Origin: Limousia pullorum
GTDB taxonomy: Bacteria > Bacillota > Clostridia > Oscillospirales > Acutalibacteraceae
Assembly: GCA_018714545.1 (NCBI GenBank)
Contig: DVNG01000041.1
Span: 1-17,803 of the forward strand
Direction: 5' to 3'
Length of the DNA: 17,803 nt
Shown here: positions 7,451 through 16,239 of the stretch, one piece after another
Numbering within the stretch: position 1 is the stretch's first letter
Layout: each line of letters opens with the position of its first letter
The notes under the pieces: generated by a model
Database searches by the model: none
What the model was told of the DNA's origin: nothing
What the model saw: only the letters and a program-made list of their open reading frames with translations
Program-made: the position numbers and the translations under genes

Positions 7451-8377
7451 ATGAAAGTAGTTTTTATGGGAACTCCGGACTTTGCCGTTCCGTGCCTTGA
7501 AAGGCTTGTAAGCGACGGTCATGACGTGGCGGCGGTATTTACTCAGCCGGACAAACCAAAGGGCAGAGGATATACACTGACGCCTCCTCCGGTAAAAGTG
7601 TGCGCCATGGAACACGGTATTGAGGTTTTCCAGCCAAAATCCATGAAAGACGGCGAAGCCCTTGAAATACTTAAAAAGATTGAACCTCAGCTTATTGTGG
7701 TTGTGGCTTTCGGAAAAATTCTTCCTAAAGAAATCCTCGATTTGCCGCCTTACGGCTGTATAAATGTGCACGGTTCATTGCTTCCTAAATATAGAGGAGC
7801 TGCTCCAATACAGTGGTCGGTATTAAACGGAGATAAAATAACCGGAATTACCACAATGTATATGGACGTGGGACTGGATACAGGCGATATGCTTTTGAAG
7901 TCCGAAACCGAAATCGGAGAAAACGAAACCTCCGGAGAGCTTTACGACAGAATGAAAGTTATGGGCGCAGACCTTCTTTCCGAAACAATAAAGAAACTGG
8001 AAGATGGAACTGTAACAAGAACAAAGCAAAAGGACGAGGAAAGCTCATACGCTTCCATGCTTGATAAATCCATGTGCCGCATAGACTGGAATCAAAGTGC
8101 AGAGAAAGTCCATAATAAAGTGAGAGGTCTTTCACCATGGCCTGTAGCTGTGGCTGAGCTTAACGGAAAAAAAGTAAAAATCCACAAAACACTGCTTAAC
8201 AGCGTAAGCGGTAAAAAAGGTGACTGCGGAGAAATAATTTCCCTTAATCCATTTGTTGTGGCTTGTTCCGACGGCGCTGTTGAAATTCTCGAGCTTCAGC
8301 TTGAGGGCAAAAAGAGAATGAACAGTAAAGATTTTCTCATGGGTCACAGACTTAATGTAGGTGACAGATTTTCATAA
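7451..8377 (+). CDS. fmt: Methionyl-tRNA formyltransferase
   Basis: Transfers a formyl group from 10-formyl-THF to Met-tRNAi. The 308 residues have the N-terminal formyltransferase fold with MGTPDFAVP, the catalytic triad candidates Asn105 and His107 (CINVHGSLLP) and Asp143 (VGLDTGDM), and the tRNA-contact loop SLLPKYRGAAPI (109-120). The C-terminal OB-fold includes VRGLSPWPVA and KDFLMGHRLNVGDRF. Length and layout are normal. GGAG lies 7 nt before the ATG. The def-fmt pairing is conserved across bacteria and fits the formylation/deformylation cycle. Confidence 0.97.
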   Translation: MKVVFMGTPDFAVPCLERLVSDGHDVAAVFTQPDKPKGRGYTLTPPPVKVCAMEHGIEVFQPKSMKDGEALEILKKIEPQLIVVVAFGKILPKEILDLPPYGCINVHGSLLPKYRGAAPIQWSVLNGDKITGITTMYMDVGLDTGDMLLKSETEIGENETSGELYDRMKVMGADLLSETIKKLEDGTVTRTKQKDEESSYASMLDKSMCRIDWNQSAEKVHNKVRGLSPWPVAVAELNGKKVKIHKTLLNSVSGKKGDCGEIISLNPFVVACSDGAVEILELQLEGKKRMNSKDFLMGHRLNVGDRFS

Positions 8378-8395
8378 ACAAAAGGAGAATAGAAA

Positions 8396-9094
8396 ATGCC
8401 TTTTTTATATTTTGACTGGACATATCTTGTGTTTGTAGTACCATGCCTTATAATTTCAATTATATGCAGTGCCAATGTACAGACAACCTACGCTAAATAT
8501 TCTCAGAGAATGAACTCAAGAGGAATGACAGGAGCGCAGGCGGCTGAATATGTTTTGAGAAGCAACGGCGTAACCGGTGTTAGAATTGAAATGGTTGAGG
8601 GAAAGCTTTCCGACCATTTTGACCCGAGAACAAATGTTATAAGACTTTCAAGGGATGTATATATGAATTCATCTATAGCTTCTGTAGGTGTTGCCGCCCA
8701 CGAGGCAGGTCATGCTGTTCAGCATGCGGTGGGATATTTTCCAAATAAATTGAGAAGCGCAATCCTTCCAGCTGCAAATATCGGCTCATCCTTGGGCTGG
8801 ATTTTGGTAATTGTTGGATTGATTTTGCCGGTTCAGTATTCCTTTGTAGTGACATTGGGAATAATTTTCTACAGTGCGGCTGTATTGTTTACAATAGTGA
8901 CTCTTCCTGTAGAGTTTAACGCATCTGCCAGAGCTTTGGCTTGTATTAAAAACACAAATCTCCTTTACGGCGAGGAATACAACGGAGCAAAAAGGGTTTT
9001 GCAGGCTGCTGCAATGACTTATGTTGCCTCAACACTCACATCTGTTCTCCAGCTTCTCAGACTTATTGTTATCGCCAATAACAGAAGGAGATAA
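8396..9094 (+). CDS. YugP-type membrane zinc metallopeptidase
   Basis: A 232-aa membrane protein of the neutral zinc metallopeptidase family typified by B. subtilis YugP. An N-terminal hydrophobic segment (about residues 8-25) is followed by a soluble part with LSDHFDPRTNVIRLS and the zinc-binding HEAGHAVQHA motif (His102, Glu103, His106). Then come two long hydrophobic stretches (about 123-165). PVEFNASARAL carries a downstream Glu that could be the third ligand. No substrate is known for the family. AAAGGAG at 8381-8387 gives a strong ribosome binding site 8 nt upstream. The stop overlaps the start region of rsmB. This protease is not part of the Bacillus version of the cluster but is seen here in tight operon context. 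Confidence 0.88.
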   Translation: MPFLYFDWTYLVFVVPCLIISIICSANVQTTYAKYSQRMNSRGMTGAQAAEYVLRSNGVTGVRIEMVEGKLSDHFDPRTNVIRLSRDVYMNSSIASVGVAAHEAGHAVQHAVGYFPNKLRSAILPAANIGSSLGWILVIVGLILPVQYSFVVTLGIIFYSAAVLFTIVTLPVEFNASARALACIKNTNLLYGEEYNGAKRVLQAAAMTYVASTLTSVLQLLRLIVIANNRRR

Positions 9095-9096
9095 TG

Positions 9097-10443
9097 ATGG
9101 CCCAGAACAGTTCTATAAATCCCAGAACCTTGGCATTTAATATACTTTATAAGGTGTCTGAGGATAAGGCTTATTCCAATATCGCTGTAAATACAATGCT
9201 GAAAGAAAGCGGACTTTCAGGACTTGACAGCGCCTTTGTTTCCGCAATAGTTTACGGTGTTTTGGAAAAACAGATTACAATAGATTATATAATCAGGCAG
9301 TATTCAAATCTGCCTATGAGAAAAATAGAGATAAAGACATTGATAATTCTCAGAATGGGAATTTATCAGATGCTTTTTATGGATAAGGTTCCCGACAGTG
9401 CGGCGGTCAACGAAAGCGTTAAAATTGCAAAAAAGAAAGGGCTTATGAAGTCCTGCGGTTTTATAAACGCAGTGCTGAGAAATTTTGTGAGGGCAGATAA
9501 AAAATACAGTCTGCCTCCTGAAAATGAAAGGGTAAAATATTTAAGCGTTGAGTATTCCTGTCCTGAGAGCCTTATAAGCCAATGGCTTGATGCTTACGGA
9601 TACGACGTAACAGTTGATATGCTTAAATCCCTTGAGGGCAGACCGCCTGTGACTGTAAAAGTAAACACATTGAAAATCACTTTAGAGGAGCTTATAAAAG
9701 TTTTTGAGGAAGAGGGTGTAAAAGCCGAAAGAAACTTAATTCCTCATAGCCTCAATATTAAGTTTTCAGGTTCAATAGAAAATTTGAAATCCTTTAAAGA
9801 GGGATATTTCCATGTGCAGGATGGCGCAGGAACACTGTGCGCTTTGACGGCAAATCCCAAAAGGGGCGATGTGGTTTACGATATCTGCTCTGCTCCGGGA
9901 GGAAAAGCTTTTTCAATGGCAGAGATTATGGAAAACAAGGGTGAGCTTTATTGCTTTGACCTTTACGAGCATAAACTCAGGCTTATTGAAAAGGGCGCAA
10001 AACGATTGGGACTTAATATAATCAAAACAGCTGTGAGAAATGGCGCTAATCCTCAGAATAAAGAGGAAAAACCGGCAGACGTAATTTTATGCGACGTGCC
10101 ATGCAGCGGTACGGGTATTTTGAGAAGAAAGCCGGAAATAAGATATAAAGATAACCAGTATTATGAAAATTTAACTGATATACAATATAAGATACTTACC
10201 GAAAGCGCAAAGCTTTTAAAAGAGGGCGGAAAGCTGGTTTATTCAACCTGCACCCTCAATCCTTTGGAAAACACAAACGTGGTAAAAAGATTTTTAGAAG
10301 AAAACAAGAATTTTTCAGGAAAAGCCTTAGAGCTTCCAAAGGATATAAAAAGAACGATAAAGGAAGAGGAGTACGAGATAACTTTGTTCCCACAGACAAA
10401 CGGAACAGACGGATTTTATATTGCTCTTTTGCAGAAGGGATAA
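9097..10443 (+). CDS. rsmB: 16S rRNA m5C967 methyltransferase RsmB
   Basis: SAM-dependent cytosine-5 methyltransferase for 16S rRNA. An N-terminal NusB-like RNA-binding domain (about residues 1-140; NPRTLAFNILYKV, ILRMGIYQMLFMDKVP) precedes the Rossmann methyltransferase. The SAM motif is DICSAPGGK (262-270). The two family cysteines are present: Cys336 in the CDVPCSGTG motif and the nucleophile Cys385 in STCTLNPLENT. The C-terminal FPQTNGTDGFYIALL is characteristic. AAGGAG at 9085-9090 is 6 nt from the ATG at 9097. An ATG at 9094 overlaps the previous stop (TAATG) but is only 3 nt from the Shine-Dalgarno, so 9097 is preferred. The difference is one residue. Confidence 0.96.
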   Translation: MAQNSSINPRTLAFNILYKVSEDKAYSNIAVNTMLKESGLSGLDSAFVSAIVYGVLEKQITIDYIIRQYSNLPMRKIEIKTLIILRMGIYQMLFMDKVPDSAAVNESVKIAKKKGLMKSCGFINAVLRNFVRADKKYSLPPENERVKYLSVEYSCPESLISQWLDAYGYDVTVDMLKSLEGRPPVTVKVNTLKITLEELIKVFEEEGVKAERNLIPHSLNIKFSGSIENLKSFKEGYFHVQDGAGTLCALTANPKRGDVVYDICSAPGGKAFSMAEIMENKGELYCFDLYEHKLRLIEKGAKRLGLNIIKTAVRNGANPQNKEEKPADVILCDVPCSGTGILRRKPEIRYKDNQYYENLTDIQYKILTESAKLLKEGGKLVYSTCTLNPLENTNVVKRFLEENKNFSGKALELPKDIKRTIKEEEYEITLFPQTNGTDGFYIALLQKG

Positions 10444-10447
10444 AGAC

Positions 10448-11569
10448 ATGATACAAAGGGAAGAACTACCGGTCATAGATAAAGCATCAGAAAAGACACA
10501 TGAAGGATTTGTGCCGGCTTTTGACAAAGAAGGCAGGATCGATATTAAATCTTTAAATGAACAGGAGATTTTAGACCTGCTTTTAAAGCTGGGACAGCCC
10601 AAGTTTAGAGCCAAACAAATTTTTGGCTGGATAAACAAAGGTGTGGAAAATTTTGAAGAAATGCGAAATATTCCCCGCAGCCTTATAGACGAACTGAATA
10701 AAAAGTGCTATATTTCTGTTGCAGCTATTGAAAAAAAACAAGTTTCATTATATGATGGTACAGTAAAATACCTGTTTAGATTGAATGACGGTGAATATGT
10801 AGAGTCCGTCCTTATGAAATATCATCACGGATATTCCCTTTGTATTTCCACCCAGGTGGGATGTAAGATGGGGTGTACCTTCTGTGCCACAGGCAGAAGC
10901 GGCTTTACAAGAAGCCTTACACCCTCTGAAATGATTTGTCAAATAGAAAAAGCAGAAAAGGATTGTCAGATACGAGTTTCAAATATTGTTCTTATGGGAA
11001 TGGGAGAACCTCTCGATAACTTTTATAATGTGGTGAGGTTTATTCAGCTTGTAACATCTGACGACGGACTTAATATAGGTGTCAGACATATATCTCTGTC
11101 AACCTGCGGACTTGTTCCGAGAATTTACGACCTTGCAGAATATAATTTTGGTCTTACATTGTCGGTGTCGCTCCATGCTCCGAACAATACTATAAGAAGT
11201 GCAACAATGCCGGTGAATAAAAAATATCCGGTTGAAGAATTACTTCAAGCTTGCAGATATTATGCAGAAAAGACCAAAAGAAGAATCTCCTTTGAATACG
11301 CCATGATAAGCAAGGTCAACGACATGGACGAATGTGCCCATGAGCTGGGCAGAAAACTCAAAGGCATGCTTTGTCATGTAAACCTTATACCTGTAAATAA
11401 CGTTGTAGAAACGGATTATAGAAAGAGCAACAAGGACAGACTGGAGTCATTTGTAAAAATTTTGGAAAAATACTCCGTGACTGCGACGGTTAGAAGAACT
11501 CTCGGCAGCGATATTGACGCTTCCTGCGGACAGCTGAGAGGAAAACATATAAGAAAAGGAGGCGTTTAG
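10448..11569 (+). CDS. rlmN: Dual-specificity rRNA/tRNA methyltransferase RlmN (radical SAM)
   Basis: Methylates C2 of adenine at 23S rRNA A2503 and tRNA A37. The radical-SAM cluster motif C-x3-C-x2-C lies at Cys139/143/146 (VGCKMGCTFCATG). The resolving cysteine is Cys132 (SLCISTQVG) and the methyl-carrying cysteine is Cys360 (DIDASCGQLRG), so the full mechanism-specific set is present. LMGMGEPLDNF is the SAM-contact segment. The chosen ATG has AAGGGA at 10435-10440, 7 nt upstream. A longer reading from TTG at 10421 would run back into rsmB without a ribosome binding site. It has an N-terminal extension of roughly 35 residues before the usual DLTELLL-like helix. It starts 4 nt after rsmB and ends 1 nt before prpC. 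Confidence 0.96.
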   Translation: MIQREELPVIDKASEKTHEGFVPAFDKEGRIDIKSLNEQEILDLLLKLGQPKFRAKQIFGWINKGVENFEEMRNIPRSLIDELNKKCYISVAAIEKKQVSLYDGTVKYLFRLNDGEYVESVLMKYHHGYSLCISTQVGCKMGCTFCATGRSGFTRSLTPSEMICQIEKAEKDCQIRVSNIVLMGMGEPLDNFYNVVRFIQLVTSDDGLNIGVRHISLSTCGLVPRIYDLAEYNFGLTLSVSLHAPNNTIRSATMPVNKKYPVEELLQACRYYAEKTKRRISFEYAMISKVNDMDECAHELGRKLKGMLCHVNLIPVNNVVETDYRKSNKDRLESFVKILEKYSVTATVRRTLGSDIDASCGQLRGKHIRKGGV

Positions 11570-11570
11570 C

Positions 11571-12302
11571 TTGAATATATTCGGTAAAAGCGATATAGGT
11601 CTGGTGCGTCAGACAAATCAGGATTCTTTTTCCGTGGGGAAAATCAACGATGATATTGTTTGGGCGGTAGTCTGCGACGGAATGGGCGGAGCCAGCGGGG
11701 GAAATGTTGCAAGCTCCGAAGCGGCAAAAGCTATTATTGAGCGGATCAAAACACTTGATATACCGGAGAATATTATCAGCAACGAGGAGCTATCCTCGTT
11801 TATGACAGACGCTGTAAAACATGCAAACACAACAGTCTTTGAGATGGCTCAAAACAATGTTGAGTTAAGCGGTATGGGTACAACCTGTGAATTTGTATTT
11901 GTAATAAATCATAGGGTACATGTTGCCCATGTAGGTGACAGCCGCACATATCTTATAAGAAACAATCGTATAATTCAAATTACGGAGGACCACTCTTTTG
12001 TACAGGAGATGGTCAGACAGGGTCAGATAACTCAGGAAGAAGCAGAAAAGCATCCCAACAAAAACATCATTACCAGAGCGGTGGGCGTAGGCGCTGATGT
12101 GGATGTGGATTATATAGAAACTGAATTTGAACAGGGGGATAAAATACTTACCTGTACAGACGGTTTAAGCAATATGGTGTCTGCCGCTGAAATGCTCTCT
12201 ATTATAACTGAAAACGACGGTAAAACAGCCGTCGGAAAGCTTGTGGAGAGAGCAGTGTCAGAGGGCGGATATGACAATATAACCGTAACCGCTATATACT
12301 AA
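11571..12302 (+). CDS. prpC: PP2C-family Ser/Thr protein phosphatase
   Basis: Metal-dependent phosphatase that reverses phosphorylation by the kinase encoded next. PP2C motifs are in order across 243 residues: RQTNQDS (Asp18), CDGMGG (Asp36), GMGTT, VGDSRTYL, EDHS, TRAVG, CTDGLSN (Asp197) and GGYDNIT (Asp235). These include the aspartates that hold the two metal ions. No membrane segment is present, so it is cytoplasmic. The start codon is TTG, backed by an excellent AAAGGAGG at 11555-11562 with 8-nt spacing; no ATG fits. The 14-nt gap to prkC indicates co-expression. This is the standard PrpC/Stp-PrkC/Stk1 pair of Firmicutes. Confidence 0.96.
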   Translation: MNIFGKSDIGLVRQTNQDSFSVGKINDDIVWAVVCDGMGGASGGNVASSEAAKAIIERIKTLDIPENIISNEELSSFMTDAVKHANTTVFEMAQNNVELSGMGTTCEFVFVINHRVHVAHVGDSRTYLIRNNRIIQITEDHSFVQEMVRQGQITQEEAEKHPNKNIITRAVGVGADVDVDYIETEFEQGDKILTCTDGLSNMVSAAEMLSIITENDGKTAVGKLVERAVSEGGYDNITVTAIY

Positions 12303-12316
12303 AGGAGGAAACAACT

Positions 12317-14491
12317 TTGGATAAATACACAGGCAAAAGGCTTGACGGAAGATATGAAATCCGTGAGCTGATAGGTGTGGGTGGAATGGCATACGTTTAC
12401 CGCTGCTATGACATCATTGACGACAGAGAGGTTTCAATAAAGATATTAAAGGATGAATATCTGCACAATGCGGATTTCAGCAGAAGATTTAAAAATGAGT
12501 CAAAAGCGATAGCAATGCTTTCGCATCCAAATATTGTAAAGGTTTATGACGTAAGCTTCGGCGATGTTATCCAGTATATCGTAATGGAGTACATCGACGG
12601 CATAACCCTTAAAGAGTACATTTCCCAGCAGGGAGTTGTGGATTGGAAAACCACAATACATCTTGTGTCACAGATTTTGAGCGCTTTGCAGCATGCCCAC
12701 CAGCACGGAGTAATTCACCGTGATATAAAGCCTCAGAATATTATGCTTACAGAGGACGGAACAATTAAAGTTACCGACTTCGGAATTGCAAGATTATCTG
12801 ACAACAACACACGTACAATGACTGACCAGGCAATAGGTTCAGTGCATTATATTGCACCGGAACAGGCAAGGGGAAGCGTCACAGACGGTCAGTCAGACAT
12901 TTATTCAGTAGGCGTAATCCTTTATGAAATGCTTACCGGAAAACTTCCTTTCGACGCCGAAAACGCCGTGTCTGTAGCTATAATGCAGATGCAGTCAACG
13001 CCAAAAATGCCGAGAGAAATAAACCCCAATATCCCAAAGGGACTTGAGGAAATCACCTTAAAGGCTATGCAGAAAAATACAGGTCTTCGTTATAAAAGCG
13101 CCGCAGAAATGCTCCAGGCTTTAAAGACCTTTGAGGAAAATCCTGACATAACCTTTGAATACAGATGCTTTGTGGATAACCAGCCCACAAGATATGTTGA
13201 AAAAATTCCTAAAACACAGCCACAGCGTCCTCAGCCAAATCAGGCAAACTCAGAAGAGGGCTACGGCGATGATTTTGACAATATGGATTTCGATAACAGA
13301 GGTCCTGAGGTTCAGAAGCGCCCGGCATCGACTGTAAAATCAGAAAATAAACCGCAGCGCCAGCCTGTTTCGACAGCTACAGCGGTCAGTGAACCAAAAA
13401 AGAACACAGGCAAGTTTATTGCAGTGGGCGTGTCCATAGGCGTCGGTGTAGTTGCAGTTATAATATTGCTTTTTGTTTTCCTTGGAAACATGGGCTCAAA
13501 CAGCCAGCCGGAAGTTGAAGTTCCAAACTTCATAGGTCAGCAGCTTGTTGACGTTCAGAGCAATCCGGATTATTCCTTTAACTTCAAGATTGAAAAACAA
13601 TATGATGAGGATAAAGAGCTGGGAGAAATCCTTGACCAGGACCCGAAAGCCGGTTCAATGAAAGTTAAGGCAGACGCTACAATTACTCTTTATGTAAACG
13701 GAAGCGATACACCTATAACCGTTCCTTCAATAATCGGAGATACGGAAGATGTTGCAAAACAGAAGGTTATAGACGCTAACCTCTATCCTCAGGTTTATTA
13801 TATCGAAGATGAAACCGGAGAGGCAGGAAAAGTAAAGAGCACATATCCGAATGTAGGAGAAGAAGTTGAAATAGGCTCTGTAGTAAATATCTATGTTGTA
13901 AGAGAATCTACAGAAAACGATATTGAAGTTCCTAATGTTATAGGAATGACTTTGGAAGAGGCTAAGAAAGAGCTTGATAAGAGGGGCTTGAAATATTCTG
14001 TTTCAACAGACAAAAACAGCGATAAGCCTAAGGGTGAAGTTATTGACCAGTCACCGCTTGCAGGAGGAATGGTAGAAAAGGATTATGTTGTTAATCTTAC
14101 AGTAAGTGAGGGAATACCTCAGAGCAAGTCATATGTGTTCTATGTAGACCTTCCGGCAGCAGAAACAAATCCTGTTGATATCAGAGTTGTAGTTGATGGA
14201 ATTGTTGACACTACAAATTCAAGAAGCAACGTAATTCCTGCATACAACAGCACATTTACAATTGAGCTTGAGGGAACAGGCACATCAAGCGTTGTTGTAG
14301 AGATTGACGGCAAGAAGTACAGAGTTTACGAAGTAAACTTTGATGACCAAAGCGTGAGAAATACTGAGTCATACGATTATGTTCCTCAGCATACCGAACC
14401 TGCTGTAACGGATGAACCTACAACGGAACCTCCGACAACAGAACCGCCAACACAGGCAACAACAGAGCCAGGCGAGGAGCATGTCGAATAG
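12317..14491 (+). CDS. prkC: PASTA-domain membrane Ser/Thr protein kinase
   Basis: Receptor-type kinase that couples cell-wall signals to growth, division and dormancy exit. The kinase domain (about 1-275) has GVGGMAYVY (20-28), Lys42, HRDIKPQN (134-141), DFG (154-156), GSVHYIAPEQ and DIYSVGVILYEM. A Pro/Gln-rich juxtamembrane linker follows, then one transmembrane helix (about 366-390). Outside are three PASTA repeats starting near 399, 465 and 535 (VPNFIG, VPSIIG and VPNVIG), which in relatives bind peptidoglycan fragments or lipid II. A beta-rich domain and a Thr/Pro/Glu-rich tail (TEPP repeats) end the protein. The start is TTG with AAAGGAGG at 12301-12308, 8 nt away, the same arrangement as prpC. 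A terminator follows. Confidence 0.97.
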   Translation: MDKYTGKRLDGRYEIRELIGVGGMAYVYRCYDIIDDREVSIKILKDEYLHNADFSRRFKNESKAIAMLSHPNIVKVYDVSFGDVIQYIVMEYIDGITLKEYISQQGVVDWKTTIHLVSQILSALQHAHQHGVIHRDIKPQNIMLTEDGTIKVTDFGIARLSDNNTRTMTDQAIGSVHYIAPEQARGSVTDGQSDIYSVGVILYEMLTGKLPFDAENAVSVAIMQMQSTPKMPREINPNIPKGLEEITLKAMQKNTGLRYKSAAEMLQALKTFEENPDITFEYRCFVDNQPTRYVEKIPKTQPQRPQPNQANSEEGYGDDFDNMDFDNRGPEVQKRPASTVKSENKPQRQPVSTATAVSEPKKNTGKFIAVGVSIGVGVVAVIILLFVFLGNMGSNSQPEVEVPNFIGQQLVDVQSNPDYSFNFKIEKQYDEDKELGEILDQDPKAGSMKVKADATITLYVNGSDTPITVPSIIGDTEDVAKQKVIDANLYPQVYYIEDETGEAGKVKSTYPNVGEEVEIGSVVNIYVVRESTENDIEVPNVIGMTLEEAKKELDKRGLKYSVSTDKNSDKPKGEVIDQSPLAGGMVEKDYVVNLTVSEGIPQSKSYVFYVDLPAAETNPVDIRVVVDGIVDTTNSRSNVIPAYNSTFTIELEGTGTSSVVVEIDGKKYRVYEVNFDDQSVRNTESYDYVPQHTEPAVTDEPTTEPPTTEPPTQATTEPGEEHVE

Positions 14492-14532
14492 TCTGTAAGG
14501 CAGTAGTTTGTAAATTTTAATTTAATCAGGAT

Positions 14533-14564
14533 TCCGGCTGTAATAGATTTTACAGCCGGATTTT
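14533..14564 (+). terminator. Rho-independent terminator after prkC
   Basis: TCCGGCTGTAA (14533-14543) pairs perfectly with TTACAGCCGGA (14550-14560), an 11-bp stem with a 6-nt loop, followed directly by TTTT and another T-rich stretch. It ends the long operon. Only 22 nt separate it from rsgA, and I see no convincing promoter between prkC and rsgA, so rsgA may depend partly on read-through. Confidence 0.88.
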
Positions 14565-14586
14565 AATAATGATTTAAGGAGAAAAT

Positions 14587-15477
14587 ATGGAGAATACCAG
14601 AAAAACAGGAGTGCTGATTTCAGTTTTAGGCGGATTTTATTACGTTGAATCAGAAGATGAAATATACGAATGTAAAGCAAGGGGAGTTTTCCGAAAGAAA
14701 AATAATTCCCCTCTTGTAGGTGATAAGGTGGAGTTTTCCCTGCAAAAGGAGGGTTACTGCGCCATAGAAAACATTCTTCCCAGAAAAAACAGCCTTATAA
14801 GACCGCCTGTAGCCAATATAGATACCCTGGTTATTGTAAGTTCGGCTGTTGACCCAAAGCCCAATACTTTTATTATTGATAAAATGACAGCGGCGGCTGT
14901 GAATAAGGGGATTGAACCGGTTGTGGTTATCACAAAAACAGATTTGGCTGACTGTGAGGAAATTTTAAATATATACAGAAGCTCAGGTATCAAAACCATA
15001 GCCTTTTCAAAATTTGAGGGCGATGAGAAAAAGGAGATTTCAAACCTGTTTCCGGGAAAAATTGTTGCCTTTACAGGAAACAGCGGCGTTGGAAAATCCA
15101 CATTGCTCAATACAATTTTTCCGGAGCTTGGACTGGAAACAGGTGATATAAGCAAAAAGCTGGGACGTGGAAGACATACTACACGTTCTTCAAGGCTTTA
15201 TAAGGTAAACGGAGGCTATGCCGTTGATACACCGGGATTTTCAACCGTTGACCTGGAACGCTACGAGATTATTAAGAAAGACGAACTGCAATACTGTTTT
15301 CCTGAGTTTAAAGAGTATCTGGGAAGCTGTAAGTTTGTGTCCTGTGCCCATGTGTGCGAAAAGGGATGCAGTATTATTGAGGCGGTAAACGAGGGTAAAA
15401 TTCAGAAATCCCGTCACGACAGCTATGTGGCTATGTACAACGAGGTTAAAGACATTAAGGAATGGGAGAGAAAATAA
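14587..15477 (+). CDS. rsgA: Ribosome small-subunit maturation GTPase RsgA
   Basis: Circularly permuted GTPase that checks late 30S subunit assembly; in Bacillus the homologue (CpgA) also affects cell-wall metabolism. An N-terminal OB-fold covers about residues 1-70. The permuted G motifs follow in the order G4 TKTD (116-119), G1 GNSGVGKST (164-172), G2-region GRGRHTT and G3 DTPGF (214-218). The C-terminal zinc site shows the C-x4-C-x-H-x5-C pattern at Cys248, Cys253, His255 and Cys261. AAGGAG at 14576-14581 is 5 nt from the ATG. thiN follows 3 nt after its stop, so the two form one unit. Confidence 0.97.
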   Translation: MENTRKTGVLISVLGGFYYVESEDEIYECKARGVFRKKNNSPLVGDKVEFSLQKEGYCAIENILPRKNSLIRPPVANIDTLVIVSSAVDPKPNTFIIDKMTAAAVNKGIEPVVVITKTDLADCEEILNIYRSSGIKTIAFSKFEGDEKKEISNLFPGKIVAFTGNSGVGKSTLLNTIFPELGLETGDISKKLGRGRHTTRSSRLYKVNGGYAVDTPGFSTVDLERYEIIKKDELQYCFPEFKEYLGSCKFVSCAHVCEKGCSIIEAVNEGKIQKSRHDSYVAMYNEVKDIKEWERK

Positions 15478-15480
15478 CTT

Positions 15481-16128
15481 ATGGAAAATATACATAAGAA
15501 AGACAGATGCATAATAGTCTGCGCTTCTCCCGACTGTGATGATTCTTATCTTGAAAAAGAAATAGATATAGAAAAAGATTTTATAATCTGCGCCGACGGT
15601 GGTATGAAGCATTTGAAAAACGCAGGCTTTACCCCTGACGTGTGGATAGGAGATTTTGACTCCTGGCAGGGGGAAGTAAAAAGCAATAAATCTCAAATTG
15701 TAAGGCTGAACCCGGAAAAGGACGACACGGACACAATTTCCTGTGTAAATAAAGCATTTGAGCTGGGTTTCAAGAAGATAATTTTGCTTTGCGCCCTGGG
15801 CGGAAGAATAGACCACACATTTGCAAACCTTTCTGTTTTGCTGTACGGCTTAGAGCGTGATTTGGATGTTTCAATAATCACGCCCACAGAGGAAATAAAG
15901 GTTTTAAAAGAGGGCGAATATCTTATTGTAAATCAAAAAGGAAAAACCTTTTCCGTTTTTGCCTTTGGTTGTGATACTGCGGATGTGTCCTATGAGGGCG
16001 CAAAATACCCGTTAAATCACTATAAAATGAAATCTGCTTACCCTATAGGAATATCAAATATTTTTACAGAAAATAAAGCTATAATAAAAATCCACAGCGG
16101 AACAGTGCTTTATGTTATAAATATATAA
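15481..16128 (+). CDS. thiN: Thiamine pyrophosphokinase
   Basis: Converts thiamine plus ATP to thiamine pyrophosphate, the last step of thiamine salvage. The 215 residues have the catalytic-domain motifs CADGG (37-41), WIGDFDS (55-61), KDDTDT (80-85) and GGRIDHT (107-113). A C-terminal beta-sandwich thiamine-binding domain contains the PIGISNIF segment. Length is normal. GGGAG in the end of rsgA, about 12 nt upstream, serves as ribosome binding site. In many Firmicutes rpe lies between rsgA and thiN; here they are directly adjacent. No GC-rich terminator follows, only AT-rich sequence. Confidence 0.95.
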   Translation: MENIHKKDRCIIVCASPDCDDSYLEKEIDIEKDFIICADGGMKHLKNAGFTPDVWIGDFDSWQGEVKSNKSQIVRLNPEKDDTDTISCVNKAFELGFKKIILLCALGGRIDHTFANLSVLLYGLERDLDVSIITPTEEIKVLKEGEYLIVNQKGKTFSVFAFGCDTADVSYEGAKYPLNHYKMKSAYPIGISNIFTENKAIIKIHSGTVLYVINI

Positions 16129-16239
16129 TAGTATTTATAATATTATTATTTTAACTATAAACCACATATATCTTGTTTGTTGGTTAAATTTAATAAAAAA
16201 TAATATATTTTTTTTGGCTTTAAAATTTAAAAAATGACG

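Noticed and set aside
15241..15816. A 191-codon open frame on the minus strand opposite rsgA/thiN
   Set aside because: It overlaps two genes with complete catalytic motifs, and its translation shows no coherent domain.
16195..16213. AAAAAATA-ATA-TATTTTTT palindrome as a terminator after thiN
   Set aside because: The stem is only A-T pairs with a 3-nt loop in an extremely AT-rich region, so it is too weak and too likely by chance.
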